From Hermodice carunculata (Eukaryota > Annelida > Polychaeta > Eunicida > Amphinomidae): a stretch of 64,000 nt of DNA. The notes beneath the pieces were generated by a model. It saw only the letters and a program-made list of their open reading frames with translations. It was not told where the DNA came from and ran no database searches. The stretch spans positions 92,016,442 through 92,080,441 of the forward strand of contig OZ026623.1 in NCBI GenBank assembly GCA_964020975.1, read 5' to 3'. Below, in pieces: positions 57,256 to 64,000 of this stretch (the stretch's first letter is position 1; each line of letters begins with the position of its first letter). The position numbers were made by a program, and so were the translations under genes.

Positions 57256-57735
57256 GTTGGTATCCAGTGTACATGTACTTGTAATCAGTTGGTATCCAGT
57301 GTACATGTACTTGTAATCAGTTGGTATCCAGTGTACATGTACTTGTAATCAGTTGGTATCCAGTGTACATGTACTTGTAATCAGTTGGTATCCATTGTAC
57401 ATGTACTTGTAATCAGTTGGTATCCATTGTACATGTACTTGTAATCAGTTGGTATCCAGTGTACATGTACTTGTAATCAGTTGGTATCCAGTGTACATGT
57501 ACTTGTAATCAGTTGGTATCCAGTGTACATGTACTTGTAATCAGTTGGTATCCAGTGTACATGTACTTGTAATCAGTTGGTATCCAGTGTACATGTACTT
57601 GTAATCAGTTGGTATCCATTGTACATGTACTTGTAATCAGTTGGTATCCAGTGTACATGTACTTGTAATCAGTTGGTATCCAGTGTACATGTACTTGTAA
57701 TCAGTTGGTATCCAGTGTACATGTACTTGTAATCA
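57256..57735 (+). repeat. 32-bp satellite, second block, 15 units
   Basis: 480 bp equal exactly 15 units. This is the duplicated part of the first array. Confidence 0.97.
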
Positions 57736-57750
57736 ACATAATCACAGCAG

Positions 57751-58006
57751 TTAACTCTTTCCCTGCCAAGTTTTGGACTAAGTCAACAGCTTTCCTTGGT
57801 GCACTTTGGGCACAATGTGCCCAAATTGCCCTGAAGAAAAGCTGTTGACCTGGACCATTATATTCTATGGGACAATAGGCATCGGGGTACTTGAATAAAG
57901 GAGGTTTTTTTTTGCAAGGAATATGAATCTAGCATCATTATTATAATTGAGAGCAGTTTGTCTTAGGCAGTTGGACTACAGTCCCAGTTGGCATCGAAAT
58001 ATTTAA
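57751..58006. mobile_element. TTAA hairpin MITE, duplicate
   Basis: A copy of 56792-57047 displaced by 959 bp, created by the segment duplication rather than by transposition. Confidence 0.7.
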
Positions 58007-58096
58007 CCAATAATTACAAATTTTTGAGAATATTAATACATTATCCCACAATCAGAAGACACACAATTATCAAGTGGAACAATTACGGCTTGGTAG

Positions 58097-58528
58097 GTTG
58101 TAGAGTTAGGTAGAAATATCTATGCTCTTGTTCAAAAAATCTTGGCTACAAAGTACAAATCTACACACAACAGATTGTTAGAAGCCATGCAGCCTAACTG
58201 TACAAATTTACACACAACTAATTGTAAGAAGCTGTTCAGTCTAATTAGGCTACAATCTGGTCACAACAGACTCAATAGTCATACATGTATGTATCGTCTA
58301 TCACTCATTGACTCTCCATGCTGTGATTGTAGTCACGAGAGGGAAACCATGTTGTTCAGCTGTCCACAATACTCTGCACAAAGAAATGTGATGGTCGACA
58401 GAATAGACCACATGTTCATTGTTCACAACATTTCCCCCCTGGGAAAGAGTCATCAACCTGCACAGTTTACTTTTCCCAGTTTCCCAGCTTCAAGGGAATT
58501 TCCCTCCAAATATGTTTTTAAGTTTTGA
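58097..58528 (+). pseudogene. LINE ORF2 C-terminal fragment (Cys-rich tail)
   Basis: An open frame from 58097 to the stop at 58526-58528. It contains SHNRLL-like 'KSTHNRLLEAMQ', LFSLIRLQSGHNRLNSHT, and the tail CCDCSHERETMLFSCPQYSA. The order RL.(T/S)GH.RLN, then a Cys-x-Cys / ET...F.CP motif, is characteristic of the region after the reverse transcriptase in several LINE groups. It is not preceded by a reverse transcriptase; instead MITE DNA lies upstream. The first 75 bases also occur at 57181-57255 because of the duplication. Confidence 0.6.
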
Positions 58529-58707
58529 CTTCCCTGCAGGAGGCAAAAAACTTGAACTATAAATCCAACACCATCATCAGAAAATCTAGAAATAGTGTAA
58601 TTAATTATTCTGTAAGTTTTCAACCATTAATATGTAAGATTGTCATTATCTGTCAAGGTCTTGATAATGGAGTATCCCACTGAGATTTCTCCAGGTGTCC
58701 TGTGCAC
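58529..58707. other. no recognisable feature
   Basis: Short non-coding stretch. Confidence 0.4.
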
Positions 58708-58803
58708 TTAACCCTCTGCCTGGCTGGTAATGATGACTCAGACCAAGGCAACAGCTTTTCTTGAATTGACTAGAGAACACCAAAGCTGTGCCTAGAAAAG
58801 CTG
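58708..58803. mobile_element. TTAA MITE left part
   Basis: TTAACCCTCTGCCTGGCTGG at 58708 is a family end. CAACAGCTTTTCTTG and CTAGAAAAGCTGGATGTTGA are diverged hairpin arms. The copy runs into the minisatellite and has no right end. Confidence 0.5.
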
Positions 58804-59100
58804 GATGTTGATGTGGAGGTATCACCTGGGGCATGTCATCTTGAGAGATGTTGATGTGGAGGTATCACCTGGGGCATGTCATCTTGAGAGATGTTGATGT
58901 GGAGGTATCACCTGGGGCATGTCATCTTGAGAGATGTTGATGTGGAGGTATCACCTGGGGCATGTCATCTTCTAGAGATGTTGATGTGGAGGTATCACCT
59001 GGGGCATGTCATCTTGAGAGATGTTGATGTGGAGGTATCACCTGGGGCGTGTCATCTTGAGAGATGTTGATGTGGAGGTATCACCTGGGGCTTGTCATCC
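58804..59100 (+). repeat. 43-bp minisatellite, about 7 units
   Basis: GATGTTGATGTGGAGGTATC plus ACCTGGGGCATGTCATCTTGAGA recurs every 43 bp from 58804 (next 58847). The first unit begins inside the MITE hairpin arm, so the array seems to have grown from MITE sequence. Confidence 0.92.
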
Positions 59101-59320
59101 TCAGAGCGTGAGGCCCTAAAGCCTCTTGTATTCACAATTTTATGCAAAACGAAATACACAAAAATAAAAATGCAGGTAAATTAAGTGAATTACAGCATAT
59201 TTTTTTCCTTAAATGAACCATGATTATATATAGCTTGAACATAACCATCAGAAACCAAGCTAACACAGATCATTTTCCTATTGAAAATGACAATAAATGA
59301 TTTAGTGTTATGACTGTTGC
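59101..59320. other. no recognisable feature
   Basis: AT-rich non-coding sequence. Confidence 0.4.
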
Positions 59321-59560
59321 CTACTTTTTTAAGGGTCCACCCATGGGGGGGGGGGACTCTTTATGTTTTCGGGTTGTCCATCCATCCGAATGTCCATCCA
59401 GATTTTCGTCTGTCCAGATGTGCACATTTCCATTACCATGATATCTACAGAATGCCTCCCTGTATTTTGCTCAAATTTGGCAATATGCTTATCTTACCTG
59501 GCAAGATTTTTTTATTTTGGTGTCGCCATGACCTAATTTGAGCAAATGGCAGCCTAATTA
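59321..59560 (+). repeat. GTCC-run repeat fragment
   Basis: CCACCCATGGGGGGGGGG (a hairpin-like GC start) is followed by 'gttgtccatccatccgaatg', 'tccatccagattttcgtctg' and 'tccagatgtg'. This start resembles the elements at 964, 13065 and 62373. The body after about 59450 is unassigned. Confidence 0.4.
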
Positions 59561-60501
59561 CATGCTCGTTAGGGCAGACCCTTCAGTCAATGCTTGGCGT
59601 TGAAGCTATGTCAAAGAGATCAGCGCTTTCATTTGATAGCTTTCCTTATCATATTTTATTATCAGGTCCAGGTGCCCGGATTGTGTAAGTGAAACGTGTT
59701 AACTCAGTGTCTGAAGGGTTAACATGGAAGTGCACTTCAGTACAATAAATGAACATATCGAGTGACAACCCCACACATTAAACTCTCAAATAGAATGCTG
59801 AAGTTGTGATACATGAGCTCAAAGGTACATTCTTTTGTCATCAGACTTTGCACCAAAAGACCTGTATTGGCCCGGAATGTTTCAGGCACAAGTTTTCCGC
59901 ATTGTCGTCTTTGTCATACAGATAAAGATGTCTTTTATCAACTCTGCACCATCATTTTTGATGACTCACTGGAAACTGGTACACTTTGAACTATTTTGTG
60001 ATTGTCATAAAGAATGGATGCTGGACAGAGCTGGTGCAGAGACAGAATCTGTCATTAAAGTGTTGATCCTGTTCTTGCTGTGGCCAGATCAGGTGAATTC
60101 TTTGATCTTGTTCCAAACTTTCTTTGGACCAGTACCTGATAGGTCCATGGAGCTTGATGGTTAATGTGACCATAATCTGCTGTGTGGAGACAGCAGGAGC
60201 AAGTGCCTGCATGGTCACTGATGACTGCTGATTGTAGATGTTCAGTGGCTCCCGATTTAAAAGACTGGCCCCTAGGGATCACCTTATCCCTCAACACGTA
60301 GCCTTTTATAGGAGAAATAAAAATTACATGTACGTATTCTAAGCGGTCTTTGAAATCACGTGGTCTCCCATGACAGTGGTCTTACAAGACAGGGACCTCT
60401 CTAGAGATATTTTAACTCGTTTCTGCACAGATTAAAAGTGAGTCAACAACTGTCTGATGCAGGGCACCCACAGTGCACCCTGTAAGCTGTCACCCACAGC
60501 A
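59561..60501. other. non-coding
   Basis: 60340-60410 has 'gcggtctttgaaatcacgtg' and 'gtggtcttacaagacaggga', weak echoes of CAGTGG-MITE type 2. The 109-codon frame at 59835-60164 is unrecognised. Confidence 0.4.
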
Positions 60502-61200
60502 CAGGATTCTGTTGACCTAGGGTACAGGATTCTGTTGACCTAGGGTACAGGATTCTGTTGACCTAGGGTACAGGATTCTGTTGACCTAGAGTACAGGATT
60601 CTGTTGACCTAGAGTACAGGATTCTGTTGACCTAGAGTACAGGATTCTGTTGACCTAGGGTATAGGATTCTGTTGACCTAGGGTATAGGATTCTGTTGAC
60701 CTAGGGTATAGGATTCTGTTGACCTAGGGTATAGGATTCTGTTGACCTAGGGTATAGGATTCTGTTGACCTAGGCTACAGGATTCTGTTGAACTAGGGTA
60801 TAGGATTCTGTTGACCTAGAGTACAGGATTCTGTTGACCTAGAGTACAGGATTCTGTTGACCTAGAGTACAGGATTCTGTTGACCTAGAGTACAGGATTC
60901 TGTTGACCTAGGGTATAGGATTCTGTTGACCTAGGGTATAGGATTCTGTTGACCTAGGGTATAGGATTCTGTTGACCTAGGGTATAGGATTCTGTTGACC
61001 TAGGCTACAGGATTCTGTTGAACTAGAGTACAGGATTCTGTTGACCTAGTGTACAGGATTCTGTTGACCTAGGCTACAGAATTCTGTTGACCTAGAGTAC
61101 AGGATTCTGTTGGCCTAGGGTACAGGATTCTGTTGACCTAGGCTACAGGATTCTGTTGACCTAGTGTACGGGATTCTGTTGACTTGAAGTGTAGGATTCT
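60502..61200 (+). repeat. 23-bp minisatellite, about 30 units, 10-unit higher-order period
   Basis: The unit is ACAGGATTCTGTTGACCTAG plus a variable linker (GGT, AGT, GCT, TGT) and A(C/T)AGG. The rare variant GTTGAACTAG occurs at 60789 and 61019, exactly 230 bp (10 units) apart, each time after a run of GGGTATAGG units and one GGCTACAGG unit. Confidence 0.92.
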
Positions 61201-61839
61201 GTAGCATATTTCTTACAAACATTCACACAAAATTTGGTAACCAATTTAAGAAAGTGCATGGGCACATCCAGGTCCTTTGGGGAATTTTGAGTGGGAAAAG
61301 GTTGGTATTCAGGGAAAGAACGCATACATGTGCCTGTCCCGCAGTTTTGAAATGTCCAGGATGCAGCAATGGGAAATGATTTTCCGTTTTGTGCATGTTG
61401 TATGGAAAACTGATTGCATAGCCAGGAACACATTGAACGATAGACCCTGCTCACTGATATCCACTTTCCAGATTGTCTCAACTGGTAATTGTGCAGTTGA
61501 AACATTCTTCATTTCCCCCCCAAAGTTGCAATCTATATTGATTTCCAGCGTAAAACTTCAAAATGAGTACAGAGACCTTTGTTCCATTGTATGGTGATTT
61601 AATAAAGCCATACATCACTTACAACTATGTCTCTGTTATATGTAACCCACAACAACTTGGGTCTTTATCTGCCCTTGTATGTTTTATGCCGGTCTGTACC
61701 AAATGGTTGTGATGGTAACTATATAAATATAATTTTTACCCTTCTGCCTTATGAGGCTGAAGTATTGTCTTCCTCTGCGCTGTCTCATCTGTCTGTCTGG
61801 TGTTACCACTATAACTTAAGAAATGTTTGAGTTGGGACT
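61201..61839. other. non-coding, nothing recognised
   Basis: Overlapping frames on both strands at 61161-61597 (up to 114 codons) are not recognised. Mutual overlap and lack of motifs suggest they are incidental. Confidence 0.4.
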
Positions 61840-62720
61840 TCCAAATTGCATCTGATTTTACACCACCACAAGATGTATTTTGTGTGTAAGCATGGTTGAC
61901 CTTGACCCATTTTCAAGGATACACTGTGGTCACATAAGCAAAGCTTTGTTACCACTTTAACTATTGACAGCCTGTATGTATCAACCTAAATTTTACAAAA
62001 ATGAAGCATCATGGAGTGTGTCAAAAGCCTGTGTAAAGTCAAGGTGATACATTGTACCTTTGTGTTTGACCTACTTTTTTAGGGTAAAAAGTCCAGTGCA
62101 CACTAGAAGTGCTGATGTACAACTAAGAGCTCTTCTGAGATTTGGCATTTAAATTGCTCATGATTATAAACCATTATGAAACCTAACTAAATTTCATTAG
62201 ACTATGACCTATTTTTCTATTTTTCAAGGGCACAGAGCATCTTTCATGTGTAAGGTGATGTTAGCGTTCCAACTTTTGAAAGCCTGCATCTATCAATCTG
62301 AATTTACACAAAAAGAGGCATCATCAAAAGCCTATTTAAAGTTAAGGTTGTACCTCTAGATTTATCTACCCCGCCCCCTCCGAAGGAGGAGGGGACATAT
62401 AGCATTTACTTTGTCCGTGTGTTTATGTGTCCAGACTGACAGTTTTCACGCCATAACTCAAAAAGATTTTTGCTTAGGGCTTTCATATTGCACATGCTTA
62501 CAGTCCTGAATAAGGTCTTGGACAAGTGCGAAGATGGGTGACCTTGGTCCAGTTTTCCAAGGTCACAGAGCCGTTTTGGTGAATTTGGTTTTCACTTGTT
62601 AACTTCCAATGTTTTTGACATAGGCCTGTCAAATTGCAGGTGATTATAGTCCTACATAACTTTCAAACATGTTTAACCTTGACCTATTTTACAAGGTCAC
62701 ATGGCATTATCTTGGAAGAA
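61840..62720 (+). repeat. family B repeat units
   Basis: Three diverged units contain the 'ttgacctt..aaggtcac' phrase near 61890, 62040-62240 and 62535, and a partial one ends near 62700. A near-palindromic GC start (CCCCTCCGAAGGAGGAGGGG at 62375-62394) with 'tttgtccgtgtg' after it marks an element start at about 62373. Then 'agggctttcatattgcacat' near 62478, 'gggtgaccttggtccagttt' near 62536 and AAGGTCACAGAGCC near 62560 follow in the order seen at 43.1 kb. Confidence 0.55.
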
Positions 62721-62769
62721 TTTGGCATAGGCATATACAACCTAACATATCAGTCAATATTCTCTTCAA

Positions 62770-63040
62770 CGGCCTGTGGTGTGTTTTCAGATGCTTTCAT
62801 CACGCAACCAACACTCATACATATAATAGTGCCTGGAGATTTCAATGGTGACAGCCGATCTGATACAAAAGACTGGACAGCCCTTTGTAACTTTTCACGC
62901 ACCATGGTTTAATTAGTTCAAACAATCAACAAATATACAGCAGACATAGAACAACTCTGGACCATATTTACACTAACATTGAACATTATGTCACTGGAGC
63001 AGCTGAAACCTATTACACTTTCCACAAAGGGGGTGTGGAA
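62770..63040 (+). pseudogene. LINE endonuclease fragment
   Basis: IIVPGDFNGDSRSDTKDWTA near 62823-62885 carries the GDFN motif of LINE AP-endonucleases. Further on, in another frame, TLDHIYTNIEHYVTGA at about 62957-63004 carries the LDHI motif. The two pieces are in different frames with a stop between (frame ends near 62912), so the copy is broken. The expected SDH region is not clear. Confidence 0.6.
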
Positions 63041-63194
63041 TAAATACAATCTTATTGATATCCTCCCAATAGGACATGTACGTATTGCTGATATTTTGGA
63101 ACACTTGTCATGATGATATTTATAAACATGAATTAAAAAGATGAAGATATATAAATTGTGGCCAAAGGGTACTTTAGTGTTTTGTATGTTATTT
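63041..63194. other. no recognisable feature
   Basis: AT-rich non-coding sequence. Confidence 0.4.
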
Positions 63195-64000
63195 GCGGAC
63201 TTGTTGGTCTGCTAAGCTTATATGTGATGGGTCTTTTGTTTATTGGCTGTCTGCCCGTCAGTGTCCACAATTTATATTTTTTCACTTCTCCAAAACCAGC
63301 TGTCAGATCCACTTCAAATGTGGTGGAGATGTACCTTGGGCGGATGTCTACCAAATTTGCTCTAACCCTTTATCCATGGGGAAAAAAAAAAAAAAACTCA
63401 AAAGAAATAAATAAGAACTTTATTTTGGGCTGAACAGGAAGTGTTGACAAACTGAACAAACAAACATAATAAACCTAAAACAAAACCTCTCAAAAGTCCA
63501 CACTAATCCATCCAATAATATAATTAAAACAACTTGAACAACTTCTGAAAATAATTATAATTAAATGCAATTAATAAGCACCAAGGGTGGGTGGGAAAAC
63601 TCAAAAGTCTATGCTGACTTATTGCCATCCAAGAAGAAAGTGATGCTGCGAAATACACAATAAACTGGACAAAGCATATAATGTCATGGTAAAAGATCAC
63701 ATGATCCATCGTCATCCAAAAGCTAATTAACATCTCAACAGTAATTAACATATAAAACAAAAGTAGTACCTCAATGTTACCCAGAAGAATCAATCCGCAC
63801 TTGGTGAAAATCCCTGCTGGAAAGCTAACAAAAAAAAAATCAACAAAATCTCAAGAATCTAGGAGAGCCAGAACGAATTATGTATTTTGAAGTCAAAATA
63901 TACAATTTGTTCAAATGGTTATGCTCCAGTGATTTTGGATTTTTTGATCAATTTATTTGTTTACTTTTTGGCAAAATCTTGTTCTCCAAAACTGCCAGGC
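63195..64000 (+). repeat. family A repeat, interrupted by about 530 bp
   Basis: The start is decayed ('ggtctgctaagcttatatgt', 'gtctgcccgtcagtgtccac'). The body 'cacttctccaaaaccagctg', 'agatccacttcaaatgtggt' and 'gatgtaccttgggcggatgt' reaches 63365. The following phrase 'tttgttcaaatggttatgct' appears only at 63907, so 63375-63903 is inserted. The copy runs off the window. Confidence 0.6.
63375..63903. mobile_element. unidentified insertion in family A repeat
   Basis: It begins with an A-run (63379-63395) and 'ctcaaaagaaataaataaga'; 'gggaaaactcaaaagtctat' recurs inside near 63594. No ORF of note and no clear target duplication. Identity unknown. Confidence 0.4.

Larger units (their letters stand above)
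56297..58214 (+). repeat. exact 959-bp tandem duplication
   Basis: 56297-57255 and 57256-58214 are two copies of one block: 475 bp of the 32-bp satellite plus 484 bp containing the TTAA MITE and the start of a LINE tail. The T/G pattern of the 15 satellite units is identical in both (GGGGTTGGGGGTGGG), and the non-satellite part appears identical by eye. The junction at 57255/57256 joins the LINE sequence 'tttacaca' back to the satellite, with a shared CA. Confidence 0.93.

Noticed and set aside
55621-57735. CRISPR-like array of 32-bp repeats
   Set aside because: The units are directly contiguous with no unique spacers, and the context is eukaryotic repeat DNA with no cas genes.

Overview
This window looks like nuclear DNA from an animal, most likely a marine invertebrate (lancelet, hemichordate, mollusc or brachiopod; the sequence alone does not decide). 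It is AT-rich, has almost no long open reading frames, is packed with micro- and minisatellites, shows no bacterial gene organisation, and holds decayed LINEs, SINE-like copies, a Tc1 transposon, MITEs and Helitron-like termini. The 8-base palindrome TACATGTA is scattered throughout. I found no host gene that can be named. Three short stretches with plausible splice signals are offered as tentative exons (1-45, 34169-34230, 38174-38251); otherwise the window reads as intergenic or deep intronic DNA.

Layout. 0.6-3.1 kb: a composite repeat (family A here) with a perfect terminal hairpin, GTCCGTC-rich start and 514-bp internal modules. 3.1-5.3 kb: a repeat interrupted by a TA-flanked MITE, a foldback element and SINE-like copies. 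7.7-8.4 kb: a 29-bp minisatellite with a 7-unit higher-order period. 8.7 kb: a hairpin MITE. 10-11.9 kb: a second family A copy and a CAGTGG-ended MITE. 13.1-14.2 kb: a tandem-module repeat. 16.2-19.1 kb: four minisatellites. 21.3-23.8 kb: a Helitron-like element ending in hairpin + CTAG|T, directly abutted by a hairpin-started element with 145-bp tandem units rich in nuclear-receptor-like half-sites. 24.1-24.5 kb: a LINE reverse transcriptase fragment. 25.7 kb: a 210-bp GA tract.

32.0-33.5 kb holds the best-preserved protein-coding element, a Tc1-type DD34E transposon with recognisable terminal inverted repeats; its transposase has one in-frame stop and one altered catalytic residue. 34.8-37.2 kb holds two large minisatellites. 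37.4-37.9 kb has two adjacent palindromes, one with perfect 94-bp arms. 41.4-42.1 kb is a second Helitron-like copy. TTAA-flanked hairpin MITEs lie at 43.5, 45.7, 56.8 and 57.8 kb. 49.4 kb has a second CAGTGG-ended MITE, 52.2-53.0 kb a broken mobile-element ORF, and 53.9-54.7 kb a LINE endonuclease fragment.

55.6-58.2 kb holds a 32-bp satellite with a MITE and a LINE tail, part of which is duplicated exactly as a 959-bp tandem block. 58.8-61.2 kb has two more minisatellites, 61.8-63.1 kb a repeat with a LINE endonuclease remnant, and the window closes in another family A copy split by an insertion. These parts do not form a pathway; what links them is shared repeat architecture: terminal hairpins, TA or TTAA target sites, and recurring TGACCTTGA/TCAAGGTCA motifs. 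All family names are assigned by eye.
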